From Paludibacteraceae bacterium (GTDB taxonomy: Bacteria > Bacteroidota > Bacteroidia > Bacteroidales > Paludibacteraceae): a stretch of 12,636 nt of DNA. Shown here piece by piece: positions 1-6,976 of the stretch (position 1 is its first letter; every line of letters begins with the position of its first letter). The notes beneath the pieces are model-generated. The model did not search any database. It was not told where the DNA came from and saw only the letters and a list, made by a program, of their open reading frames with translations. Location of the stretch: positions 1 through 12,636 of the forward strand of contig JAFXWI010000003.1 in NCBI GenBank assembly GCA_017542915.1, read 5' to 3'. Made by a program: the position numbers and the translations under genes.

Positions 1-726
1 GCCGCCGGTGTGGTACGCACCATAGGTGACAGTCACGAGCAGATCGGAGATTTGGATCTGGTGCTTATCACCGGCAGTAAGTTGGTGCACATTTGGGAGC
101 AGGGCACATGCCCGGAGCAGGACATACATGAAATCACGATCCACATAGACCCGGATATTTTCAGGGGCGCCTTAATGGACAAGCGCGCGTTAGCGTCCAT
201 TCGGCGTATGATAGAGCGCGCCCAAAGAGGGCTTGCCTTTCCGGAACCCGCCATCCGTTTATTGCGCGAGGATATTATCAATCTGGCGCAGAGCAACGAT
301 AGTTTTGCCTCTGTCATCCGGCTGTTCAATCTGCTGTACCGGTTGTCATTAGTGGAAGATGCACACGAACTATCCTCCTCCTCTTTTGTAAATGCCAAAG
401 AAGAGAATGAGGACGAACGGGTAAGGCAGGTAAAAGAGTTTATCGCAAAAAATTACATGAACGATATAGGGTTGAAAGAAATGGCAGATTTGGCATGCAT
501 GGCACTGGAATCTTTCTCGCGTTTCTTCCGAAACAAGACCGGCCGCACACCCAACCGTTATCTCATTGATTACCGGTTGGGTATAGCAGCACGGTTGTTA
601 CTGACGACACAGCACCCTGTTTCCGAGATTGGTTTCTCCTGTGGTTTCAACACACTCAGCCATTTTAACCGTCTCTTCCGGGAGTCCAAAGGCTGTACTC
701 CCTCCGAGTTCCGCGAACGATTTTAA
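1..726 (+). CDS. AraC-family transcriptional regulator, 5' end missing
   Basis: The reading frame is open to the left edge (codons at 1-9 are Ala-Ala-Gly), so the true start lies outside the window; 241 residues are visible. The first part (VVRTIGDS...GDLDLVLITGSKLVHIW) looks like the end of a cupin-type sensor domain, where AraC proteins usually have 'GDLVLI...PH.W'. The last ~100 residues form the two helix-turn-helix units: IGLKEMADLACMALESFSRFF, then the signature stretch ISEIG-like VSEIGFSCGFNTLSHFNRLFRESKG and TPSEFRERF at the end. It should bind DNA as a sugar-responsive regulator. It converges with the mannan operon (73 bases between stop codons), so it is a plausible local regulator, but the target is inferred from position only. 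No micro-repeat is seen in this gene. The family call is secure; the ligand is unknown. Confidence 0.93.
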   Translation, partial: AAGVVRTIGDSHEQIGDLDLVLITGSKLVHIWEQGTCPEQDIHEITIHIDPDIFRGALMDKRALASIRRMIERAQRGLAFPEPAIRLLREDIINLAQSNDSFASVIRLFNLLYRLSLVEDAHELSSSSFVNAKEENEDERVRQVKEFIAKNYMNDIGLKEMADLACMALESFSRFFRNKTGRTPNRYLIDYRLGIAARLLLTTQHPVSEIGFSCGFNTLSHFNRLFRESKGCTPSEFRERF

Positions 727-799
727 ACACGCACCTCTTGGTATCAAAAAATTTCGGAGATAGATGTTATTACAAGAAGTGTTAAATTGGTTTCATGAT

Positions 800-2056
800 T
801 TATTTGGTAGAAATATCCGTATTGACATTCCTGCACCCTGCAATAGCGTAGTAGAGTATATACGCGGCGCAGAGGAGCGGAACAATATAGCTGACGAGGA
901 TACCGATGCGTCCCGCGAGAGCTGCTTGCAGCGACGGCCAGATAGCTCCACCGACGACCATCGTCATGAAGATACCTGATGCTTTCGCGGTGTATTTGCC
1001 GAGTCCTTCGACCGATAGATTAAAGATACAGCCCCACATGATAGAAGTGAACAGACCTGTTATTACCAGAAGCGTTGATGCCATCGGTACTTCCATCACC
1101 TGTCCCTGTACGAAGGTCTTGACAATCACACAGTCTCCGATCCACATAGCAGCTCCAATCAAAACGAAGCACATGGAAGCCGCGGTGATGAGCATAGTCC
1201 GAGAAGAGATTTTCCCACCGAGTGCAGAGCCGATGAATCGTCCGACGAGCATCAAGAGCCAATACCGTCCGGCAATAAAGCCTGCTGTAGCAAATCCCAC
1301 CTTCGGAGTCATATAACTGATCAAAGTAGCGGGAATACCTATCTCCACCCCCATATAGAGCAAGATGGCAAAAGCACCTAAGACGAAATGCCGGAAAGCC
1401 CAAGGGGATCGCTCGTAAACGACCTCCTGACCTGCGCCCTCGGGCTCGGCAATAGGTGTGATACGGATCACGAGATACACTACCGCAAAGACACCCATAG
1501 CGATATAGAGGATGAGGTTCACATCGTCGATCTCCTTGCCTGCCAGCTCGGCACCGATGAGGGCTCCGACGAGCATAGGCGTGAGCGAACCGGCGAGTGA
1601 GTTGATCGTACCGCCGATGAGGTTGAGCTGGTTCCCTCGTTTGCCGCCGCCGCCCATCAGGGTCAGAAGGGGGTTCACCACCGTATTGAGCATACATACG
1701 GAGAAACCGCAGATAAACGCACCTAACAGGTACACTATGAAACTGTCGAACAAACCCGAGAGGTACTGCCCGAAGATACCTAAGAAACCTACAAAAACCG
1801 CTATCAGTGCCGTTCTCTTATAGCCCACCTTGGATAGCATCAAACCCGCCGGAATACCCATGATCAGGTACGCCAGGAAGTTCATCGCGTTACCTAACAT
1901 ACCCATGAACTGGGCGTGCGAGCCGGTGAAGGACTGCTCCCATATCTTACCGACCGGAGCGGCGAGGTTCGTTACAAACGCGATCATGCCGTAGAGGAAC
2001 ATCATCGCGATGATTGTGATCACACGGAGTGATGAAGAAGCTTGTTGATTTTTCAT
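800..2056 (-). CDS. FHS-type MFS sugar permease
   Basis: A 418-residue inner-membrane protein with about twelve hydrophobic segments. The MFS loop after the second helix is visible (GLMLSKVGYKRTAL, residues 71-84). NTVVNPLLTLMGGGGKRGNQLNL near residues 124-146 matches the 'N..NP' plus 'R.NL' region typical of the fucose:H+ symporter (FHS) subfamily, which includes FucP and glucose/galactose permeases. It probably imports a monosaccharide released during mannan or galactomannan breakdown (mannose, glucose or galactose); the exact substrate cannot be read. ATG at 2054-2056 lies 21 bases after the manA stop, so it is the last gene of the operon. The leader shares the 11-mer AATGAATAAAT with the R4 junction upstream of the GPH transporter. 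No internal micro-repeat was found, unlike its operon neighbours. Confidence 0.88.
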   Translation of the reverse strand: MKNQQASSSLRVITIIAMMFLYGMIAFVTNLAAPVGKIWEQSFTGSHAQFMGMLGNAMNFLAYLIMGIPAGLMLSKVGYKRTALIAVFVGFLGIFGQYLSGLFDSFIVYLLGAFICGFSVCMLNTVVNPLLTLMGGGGKRGNQLNLIGGTINSLAGSLTPMLVGALIGAELAGKEIDDVNLILYIAMGVFAVVYLVIRITPIAEPEGAGQEVVYERSPWAFRHFVLGAFAILLYMGVEIGIPATLISYMTPKVGFATAGFIAGRYWLLMLVGRFIGSALGGKISSRTMLITAASMCFVLIGAAMWIGDCVIVKTFVQGQVMEVPMASTLLVITGLFTSIMWGCIFNLSVEGLGKYTAKASGIFMTMVVGGAIWPSLQAALAGRIGILVSYIVPLLCAAYILYYAIAGCRNVNTDISTK

Positions 2057-2077
2057 AATTATTTATTCATTAGCGAG

Positions 2078-3073
2078 TTACATAGTAGCGGTTAAGAAAG
2101 TAGCATTTCCGAAGATATAGAGGACATTTTCGGATGCGGGGACAAGGAGAGTTTCTCCTTGCTTGACATGAATGCCGTTGATGTGGGCTTCGCCCCAAAG
2201 GCAAACGACGACCACAAAGGCATCGGTATTCAAGTCTATCTCTGCAGCTACTTGCACCACTACCCTATTCACGGTGAAGTAGGGACAGTGGATGAGTTCA
2301 GAGTTCGGTTTGGTGGAGTCATAGGAGGTACGGTACTCCGGCCAGACCTGATAATCGATCGCCTCTTTAGCCTCCGAGATATGCAGTTCTCGCGGGTTTC
2401 CGTGCTCATCCTTGCGTCCGAAGTCATAGACGCGGTAGGTGATGTCAGAGGTCTGCTGGATCTCGACGAGGAAATTACCGGCACCGATAGCATGCAGTCT
2501 TCCGGCAGGAAGAAAAAAGAGGTCTCCCTGATGGGACTCATGTGTGGAGATGATGTCTAAGAATGGGTTAGAGGATGAGGGGGTTAGTGGGTTAGAGGAT
2601 GAGGAGGTTGTGGTGACTAAGCGCTCATAGTCCTCGGGAGTGATAGATTTTTTGAGACCGGAGTAGATCTTCGATCCGACATCGGCTTTGACGACATACC
2701 ACATCTCCGTTTTACCCGGGCAACCATGACGTTTCTGCGCCAATTGGTCATTGGGGTGTACTTGGACGGAGAGGTCTTGGCGCGAGTCGATGAACTTAAC
2801 GAGGAGCGGGAAGGTATTTCCGAACTTTCTATAGATCCGTTCTCCGACAAGCAGCCCTTTGTATTTGTCAATCAATTGTGCGAGGTTGAGTCCGAGGTCC
2901 ACATCCCCGATGATGCCTCGCTCGACAGCCACAGACTCGTGACCGGGTACTGCACTGATCTCCCACGACTCACCGATATTCGGCTGCGCGGTGTAAATGC
3001 CCTTAAAGGGGGCAATCTGATAACCACCCCAGATGGTGGTTTTTAGGTACGGAGCAAATTTATAGGGCTTCAC
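2078..3073 (-). CDS. manA: Class I mannose-6-phosphate isomerase
   Basis: Cytoplasmic zinc enzyme, 331 residues, interconverting mannose-6-phosphate and fructose-6-phosphate. It feeds mannose from the mannan pathway into glycolysis. Metal-ligand motifs are present: QVHPND (Gln104, His106), KTEMWYV (Glu123) and PAGRLHAIGAG (His194). The active-site arginine region is TYRVYDFGR (Arg214). The length is typical for the short Bacteroidetes/Firmicutes form. The start is GTG at 3071-3073: the next codons upstream are ATA, TTC and then a stop, so no ATG is available, and MKPYKFAPYLKTTIWGG fits the usual N-terminus. The space before it is filled by the AAAAATT heptamer repeat. Residues 157-170 (SSSNPLTPSSSNPF) are encoded by the R5 repeat and sit in the loop just before the DLFFLPAGRLHAIG strand, where homologues have a short acidic helix. 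Confidence 0.95.
   Translation of the reverse strand: MKPYKFAPYLKTTIWGGYQIAPFKGIYTAQPNIGESWEISAVPGHESVAVERGIIGDVDLGLNLAQLIDKYKGLLVGERIYRKFGNTFPLLVKFIDSRQDLSVQVHPNDQLAQKRHGCPGKTEMWYVVKADVGSKIYSGLKKSITPEDYERLVTTTSSSSNPLTPSSSNPFLDIISTHESHQGDLFFLPAGRLHAIGAGNFLVEIQQTSDITYRVYDFGRKDEHGNPRELHISEAKEAIDYQVWPEYRTSYDSTKPNSELIHCPYFTVNRVVVQVAAEIDLNTDAFVVVVCLWGEAHINGIHVKQGETLLVPASENVLYIFGNATFLTATM
2565..2609. repeat. Micro-repeat R5 inside manA
   Basis: The 16-mer GGGTTAGAGGATGAGG occurs exactly at 2565-2580 and 2589-2604, separated by GGGTTAGT, and is followed by a partial AGGTTG. On the coding strand this reads as a Ser/Asn/Pro/Thr-rich stretch (manA residues 157-170). It is in frame, without stops, in a surface loop that homologues fill with unrelated residues. 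Confidence 0.85.
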
Positions 3074-3077
3074 TATG

Positions 3078-3110
3078 AATTAAAAATTAAAAATTAAAAA
3101 TTACGAATTA
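3078..3110. repeat. Micro-repeat R3: AAAAATT heptamers between epimerase and manA
   Basis: Exact heptamers AAAAATT at 3082-3088, 3089-3095 and 3096-3102, with AATT before (3078-3081) and ACGAATT after (3103-3109). The tract makes up almost all of the 34-base spacer between the epimerase stop (3108-3110, inside the repeat) and the manA GTG (3073). On the transcript it is an AT-rich leader directly before a GTG start, which may help translation initiation in a group that often lacks Shine-Dalgarno sites. Confidence 0.92.
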
Positions 3111-4307
3111 TTTCAGGCGTTCGATTATCTCAAAGCACATGCGGGAGTTGTGATAGGGGCATTTCCAGAAACCGGCTTTGTCCCGTGTGAGATCCGGAGT
3201 TCCGTCCGGAAGGACAGACCAGAACCACTCCCCGTGCTCGCGATCCAAAAGGCGGTTTTGGATAAATTCGTAAGCTGCTTGTGCCAATTCATAATTGATA
3301 GACGCTTCCTGCGAATCTTCGCCCAACAGGATCTGCCACTGATCAATATATCCGACGACCGCTTCGGCAAAGCACCACCACTCAGACTCACGGAGAATGC
3401 CATCTTCAGCAGCTTGCGCCAATGAATGAATGACCGGCAGTATTTGATTTAGCAGTTCTTCATCACCAAACACCTCCAATGCCTCATGTAGCAGCCATGC
3501 CGCTTCTATATCATGCCCGGGAGAAGTATGGGTGTTGGATGGTTGCCAGTTCTCGTCAAAGAAAAGCATCAAGTGACCGGTTGCGGGATCAAAGATACGG
3601 GTAGCAAAGATGTCGATGAGTGTACGGAGTTGGCGCTCTACCCTCTCCTTTGTACCTTGTACATCGTCCCTTTGTACATTCTTTAAGACGCGGTAGAGGT
3701 TGGTGTAGGCTTCGAGCACATGAAGGTGGGTATTCATGGAGAAAGCGCAGTTTTCATCTTTATCAGAGAGCCTACTATCCGGAATGGGTTGCCAGTCGCG
3801 TGTGAGGGCTTCGACATAGCCCACATGGACGGCATCGAAAGCATGTGCTTCGAGATCTTGGAAGAGGCGGATGGCGGCATCGAGGGCTTGTTGGTCTTTC
3901 GTAGCGCGATAGAACTCCGTCAGACCATAGATAGTGAAGGCTATGGAATAGGTCTGTTTCTTGGTATCGAGTGGTGATCCATCGGCATTGAGCGACCAAA
4001 AGACGCCTCCATACTTCTGATCCAAAAAGCGGACGAGGATATAATCCATGGCACGTGCAGCAAGGATGCGATAGGGCATACGATGAAGAATACGGCAAGC
4101 AGAAGCAAAAGTCCATAGGATACGTGCATTGAGCACTGCACCTTTCTCGGCTTCGGGATAGAGGATGTTATGTCCATCTATACGACCATAGAAACCGCCA
4201 TGCTCATAATCCACCATGCGGTTTGCCCAGAAAGGGAGGATGTTTTCTTCGAGCAGAGACTGCGCTTCTGCTCGAAGATTTGATATTTGATATTGGATAT
4301 TTGACAT
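3108..4307 (-). CDS. AGE-family mannobiose/cellobiose 2-epimerase
   Basis: A 399-residue cytoplasmic (alpha/alpha)6-barrel protein of the N-acylglucosamine 2-epimerase family. Family motifs are clear: ILPFW..RMVDYEHGGFYGRID (residues 23-44), NTHLHVLEAYTNLYR (His194/His196), TSPGHDIEAAWLL (His265) and KCPYHNSRMCFEI (His386). These correspond to the catalytic histidines of cellobiose 2-epimerases. Next to GH26 and GH130 the expected reaction is mannobiose to 4-O-beta-mannosyl-glucose. The ATG at 4305-4307 lies inside an R1 heptamer tract, so the first ~11 residues (MSNIQYQISNL) are repeat-encoded. Residues 209-220 (KNVQRDDVQGTK) come from an in-frame 36-base R2 copy, in a place where homologues go straight from 'NLYRV' to the next helix. 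The stop lies in R3. Confidence 0.93.
   Translation of the reverse strand: MSNIQYQISNLRAEAQSLLEENILPFWANRMVDYEHGGFYGRIDGHNILYPEAEKGAVLNARILWTFASACRILHRMPYRILAARAMDYILVRFLDQKYGGVFWSLNADGSPLDTKKQTYSIAFTIYGLTEFYRATKDQQALDAAIRLFQDLEAHAFDAVHVGYVEALTRDWQPIPDSRLSDKDENCAFSMNTHLHVLEAYTNLYRVLKNVQRDDVQGTKERVERQLRTLIDIFATRIFDPATGHLMLFFDENWQPSNTHTSPGHDIEAAWLLHEALEVFGDEELLNQILPVIHSLAQAAEDGILRESEWWCFAEAVVGYIDQWQILLGEDSQEASINYELAQAAYEFIQNRLLDREHGEWFWSVLPDGTPDLTRDKAGFWKCPYHNSRMCFEIIERLK
3648..3683 (-). repeat. Micro-repeat R2 copy inside the epimerase gene
   Basis: A 36-base unit built from TTGTACA-like heptamers (CTTTGTACC, TTGTACATCG, TCCC, TTTGTACATT). It differs at 4 of 36 positions from the copy in the GH130 gene at 5951-5986. 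It covers exactly codons 209-220 of the epimerase and reads KNVQRDDVQGTK. Confidence 0.9.
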
Positions 4308-4311
4308 TTTT
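4277..4311. repeat. Micro-repeat R1 over the epimerase start codon
   Basis: Five adjacent heptamers on the + strand: GATTTGA, TATTTGA, TATTGGA, TATTTGA and CATTTTT (4277-4311). The CAT at 4305-4307 is the epimerase start codon on the - strand. The tract encodes MSNIQYQISNL. GH130 begins with the similar peptide MSNFQ from its own R1 tract. Confidence 0.9.
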
Positions 4312-4323
4312 TATTATTCAATC

Positions 4324-5766
4324 TCAATTACGTTGAATTTGAAGGGCGGCATCTATCTCTCTCATGCGTGAGGTAGTCAGCGGATAGAACGATACCACGA
4401 GTACTGCGATGATACTCACCGCTGCCGGAATGAAGGACATCAAGCATCGGAGGCAGAGAAGCGCAGAATCCGGCTGAGTGAAGGCTTCGCCTGTTTGAAG
4501 GTTTGAAATTGTTTGAGGGTTTGAGATATAGCCGCAGGCAGCGAGTAGCCAGAGGGCAGCTGAACCGCCGATCGCACCGCCAAACTTCTGCGCCATGGAG
4601 GACGAAGAGAAGATGAGTCCCGTCGAAGCCGTCTTGTATTTCTGTTCGGCGTAGTCGGACACATCGGCGTACATCGACCATACCAGAGGTGACATCACGC
4701 CCGTGAGCATGGAGATAAGTATCTGAGCGAGGAGCATAAGCCAGAAGCCGGTCTGCGAAACAGGAATAAAGAAGAACAACACCGACAGCACACACAGGGC
4801 GATATTGACGGCAATGAAGGTGGATTTCTTACCGAAGCGTGCAGCCAAAGGCACGCAGAGCGCGACACCGATCATGTTTGACACTTCGCCCACCGCGAGA
4901 AAGAGACCCGCATAAAATAAAATTTCAAATCTCAAATCTAAAATCTCAAATGGGAGTTTTGCTCCCTCGGGTATGATGTCGGCGAAATAGTAGGCTACCG
5001 TAGCACCACGGACGGTACAGAAAAGATTGAAACAGAGAGCTGCACCAATCAGTATCCACCAGGGCTTGTTGCTCAATAGTGCCTTGAAATCCGAACCGAT
5101 AGATACGGTAGAGACTGTTTTCAGTTCTTCACGTGTGAGCGCAAAACAGCAGATAAAGAGCACAAAGCAGGCAGCCGCAATGACTACCATCGCCCAAAAC
5201 CAGCCCTGCGGGCTGTTATAACCGCCGAGGGCGTTGCAGAGCGGTTCCCAGAGAAAGAGCGCCAGGAACGAACCGCCGTAAGCAAAGAACATACGGAAGG
5301 AAGAATAGACCGTTTTCTCCTGCGAGTCAGCCGTCATGACGCCTAACATAGCTCCATAAGGCACATTGATTCCCGTATAGACCGTCATCATCAGGATGTA
5401 GGTTACATACGCCCAAATAAGCTTGGCTCCGTAGGACCAGTCGGGTGTCGTAAAGAGCAAGATGCCTGCGATGGAGAAGAGCGGTGCCACAAAGAGCAGG
5501 TACGGGCGGTACTTGCCCCAACGTGTTTGCGTACGATCAGCCAAAACACCCATCATCGGATCAGAGACTGCGTCCCAGATACGCGTGACAAGCAGGATAA
5601 TCCCGGCATCCGTAAGCGAGAGACCGAAGATATTGCTGTAGAAGAACGGCAGATAATAGGAAAAAACTTTCCAAAACATCGACGAGGACATATCGCCGAA
5701 ACCATAGCCCATGTGATGTACAAAGGACGAATGTACGATGTACGATTTATTTTCACATTTAGTCAT
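4324..5766 (-). CDS. GPH-family (MelB-like) sugar:cation symporter
   Basis: A 480-residue inner-membrane protein with about twelve transmembrane segments. GPH motifs are visible: GYGFGDMSSSMFW at 20-32, WDAVSDPMMGVLADRTQTRWGKYRPYLL near 64-91 (the signature loop) and MYADVSDYAEQK near 365-376. In mannan phosphorolysis clusters this transporter brings mannobiose (or the epimerised disaccharide) into the cytoplasm; that substrate is inferred from the neighbours. It starts four bases after the GH130 stop and ends 16 bases before the epimerase start. Three stretches are repeat-encoded: N-terminal residues 7-18 (KSYIVHSSFVHH, R2), residues 273-283 (FEILDLRFEIL, R1 in opposite orientation) and residues 414-425 (ISNPQTISNLQT, an R1-like octamer). 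All appear to be termini or inter-helix loops. Confidence 0.92.
   Translation of the reverse strand: MTKCENKSYIVHSSFVHHMGYGFGDMSSSMFWKVFSYYLPFFYSNIFGLSLTDAGIILLVTRIWDAVSDPMMGVLADRTQTRWGKYRPYLLFVAPLFSIAGILLFTTPDWSYGAKLIWAYVTYILMMTVYTGINVPYGAMLGVMTADSQEKTVYSSFRMFFAYGGSFLALFLWEPLCNALGGYNSPQGWFWAMVVIAAACFVLFICCFALTREELKTVSTVSIGSDFKALLSNKPWWILIGAALCFNLFCTVRGATVAYYFADIIPEGAKLPFEILDLRFEILFYAGLFLAVGEVSNMIGVALCVPLAARFGKKSTFIAVNIALCVLSVLFFFIPVSQTGFWLMLLAQILISMLTGVMSPLVWSMYADVSDYAEQKYKTASTGLIFSSSSMAQKFGGAIGGSAALWLLAACGYISNPQTISNLQTGEAFTQPDSALLCLRCLMSFIPAAVSIIAVLVVSFYPLTTSRMREIDAALQIQRN
4493..4526. repeat. R1-like octamer repeat inside the GPH transporter gene
   Basis: GTTTGAAG, GTTTGAAATT, GTTTGAGG and GTTTGAGA follow each other at 4493-4526. 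This is an eight-base relative of the ATTTGA heptamer. It encodes residues 414-425 (ISNPQTISNLQT) in the loop before the last transmembrane hairpin; typical homologues have a shorter loop there. Confidence 0.82.
4923..4950. repeat. Micro-repeat R1, inverted, inside the GPH transporter gene
   Basis: The + strand heptamers are TTTCAAA, TCTCAAA, TCTAAAA and TCTCAAA (4923-4950). This is the reverse complement of the R1 orientation seen at 4277, 6960 and 8422. Read on the coding strand it gives FEILDLRFEIL (residues 273-283) instead of the ISNLK-type peptide, showing that R1 can sit in either direction. Confidence 0.87.
5715..5750 (+). repeat. R2 copy (CG variant) at the N-terminus of the GPH transporter
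   Basis: GATGTACAAAGG, ACGAATGTACGAT, then GTACGATTTAT on the + strand. It shares the exact 18-mer GTACGATGTACGATTTAT (5733-5750) with 8052-8069 in the mannanase signal peptide. On the coding strand it yields KSYIVHSSFVHH before the conserved MGYGFGD, where homologues usually start. Confidence 0.87.
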
Positions 5767-5787
5767 TTTCTCATTTATTCATTTTGC
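5751..5787. repeat. Junction repeat R4 between GH130 and the GPH transporter
   Basis: A CATTT-rich tract (CACATTT, AGTCATTTTC, TCATTTATTC, ATTTT). The GH130 stop (TCA at 5771-5773) and the transporter start (CAT at 5764-5766) both lie in it. The 12-mer TTTTCTCATTTA (5766-5777) recurs at 10408-10419, where its TCA is again the stop codon of the upstream gene. Confidence 0.8.
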
Positions 5788-6976
5788 TGTTTTTTGCGAC
5801 GAGGGCTTTGATCTTCTCCACGGAGGCAGAGGTGGTGAGTCCGTCTTCGGGTGTGTTGAGGCAGTAGTCAAGAAGCTGCTCCACGGTAGTGGTGGCTACA
5901 TGGAGTCGTGTATCGGCTGACGCGTAGTAGATAAAGACCTTGCGGTCATCCTTTGTACATTGTACATTGTCCCTTTGTACATCCTCTACGATCCAGCCGT
6001 TGGAGAAGGCTACATTCATCACATCGCCGATGTACTCGCTGCCTTCGGGCACGAGAAACCATCCGCCGGGTCGGGCAATGACACGTGTGGGGTCATCCAG
6101 GGCGGTCATATACATATAGAGCACATAACGGAGTCCGGAAGCGGTGCCGCGTACGCCATGGGCGAGGTGGAGCCAGCCTTTGGCGGTCTTGATGGGTGCG
6201 GGTCCTTCACCGTTCTTAACTTCATAGACGGTATGATAAGCGCGTGGGTAGATGATGCGTTCGTTGCGCACCTCAGCATGCGTGATATCGGGTGTGAGCG
6301 TCCAGCCTATTCCTCCGCCTTTGCCGGTCTCGATAAAGCCGTCTTGCGGACGCGTGTATAATGCGTATTGCCCCTCCACGAACTCCGGATGGAGCACCAC
6401 GTTACGCTGCTGACAGAGGGACTTGAGATCATCGAGGCGTTCCCAATGAACGAGGTCTTTGGTGCGGGCGATGCCTGCGGCAGCCGTAGCGGCGGAGGTG
6501 TCGAAAGGTTTGGTCTCGTCGTGACGCTCCACGCAGAAGATACCGTATATCCATCCATCCTCATGACGCGTGAGGCGCATGTCATAGACATTCGTCGCAG
6601 GAGCATTATTGCCATCCGGCATGGTGACGGGTTCCGGCCAGAAACGCCAGTTGTCGATCCCGTTGGGCGACTGGGCTACGGCGAAGAAGGATTTGCGGTC
6701 CGCTCCTTCCACGCGTGCTACAACGGTGTACTTGCCATCAAATAGGATAGCTCCGGCATTGAGCACCGCATTCATCATAATGCGTTGCATCAAGTAGGGA
6801 TTGTCCTGCTCATTGAAATCATAGCGCCATTCCAGCGGCGTGTGCTCCGCGGTAAGAATCGGATATTTATATTTCGTATAAATACCATTCCCGCCTTCTA
6901 TCGGTTCGTTTTTGCGTGTAAGGAGTGCTTCGTGTGCGGCACGGAGAGCAACTATTTTAGATTGGAAATTTGACAT
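5771..6976 (-). CDS. GH130 mannosylglucose phosphorylase
   Basis: A cytoplasmic five-bladed beta-propeller enzyme, 401 residues from the chosen start. It phosphorolyses 4-O-beta-mannosyl-glucose to mannose-1-phosphate and glucose. NVYDMRLTRHEDGWIYGIF carries Asp132, matching the catalytic Asp131 of the Bacteroides fragilis enzyme. Further family segments are NAGAILFDGKYTVVARVEG (73-91), HPEFVEGQYALYTRPQDGF (196-214) and KGWLHLAHGVRG (266-277). The start is the ATG at 6974-6976: the frame runs on further upstream, but there it only overlaps the mannanase and matches no family sequence. The start lies in an R1 tract that also carries the mannanase stop (25-base overlap). Residues 331-342 (EDVQRDNVQCTK) are exactly one R2 copy, placed between SNGWIV and DDRKVFIYYAS, which are nearly adjacent in homologues as I remember them. 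Confidence 0.94.
   Translation of the reverse strand: MSNFQSKIVALRAAHEALLTRKNEPIEGGNGIYTKYKYPILTAEHTPLEWRYDFNEQDNPYLMQRIMMNAVLNAGAILFDGKYTVVARVEGADRKSFFAVAQSPNGIDNWRFWPEPVTMPDGNNAPATNVYDMRLTRHEDGWIYGIFCVERHDETKPFDTSAATAAAGIARTKDLVHWERLDDLKSLCQQRNVVLHPEFVEGQYALYTRPQDGFIETGKGGGIGWTLTPDITHAEVRNERIIYPRAYHTVYEVKNGEGPAPIKTAKGWLHLAHGVRGTASGLRYVLYMYMTALDDPTRVIARPGGWFLVPEGSEYIGDVMNVAFSNGWIVEDVQRDNVQCTKDDRKVFIYYASADTRLHVATTTVEQLLDYCLNTPEDGLTTSASVEKIKALVAKNSKMNK
5951..5986 (-). repeat. R2 copy inside the GH130 gene
   Basis: CTTTGTACATTGTACA, TTGTCCC, then TTTGTACATCCTC. It is 34/36 identical to 12595-12630 in an unrelated secreted protein and 32/36 identical to 3648-3683 in the epimerase. It occupies exactly codons 331-342. 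Confidence 0.95.

Noticed and set aside
727..799. Terminator between the convergent regulator and permease genes
   Set aside because: Only a weak distant pairing (AAACAC with GTGTTAAA) is visible and no clear GC stem with a T run, so no terminator is called.
764..979. Short + strand frame after the regulator
   Set aside because: It lies mostly antisense to the well-supported FHS permease and shows no domain; it is probably a shadow.
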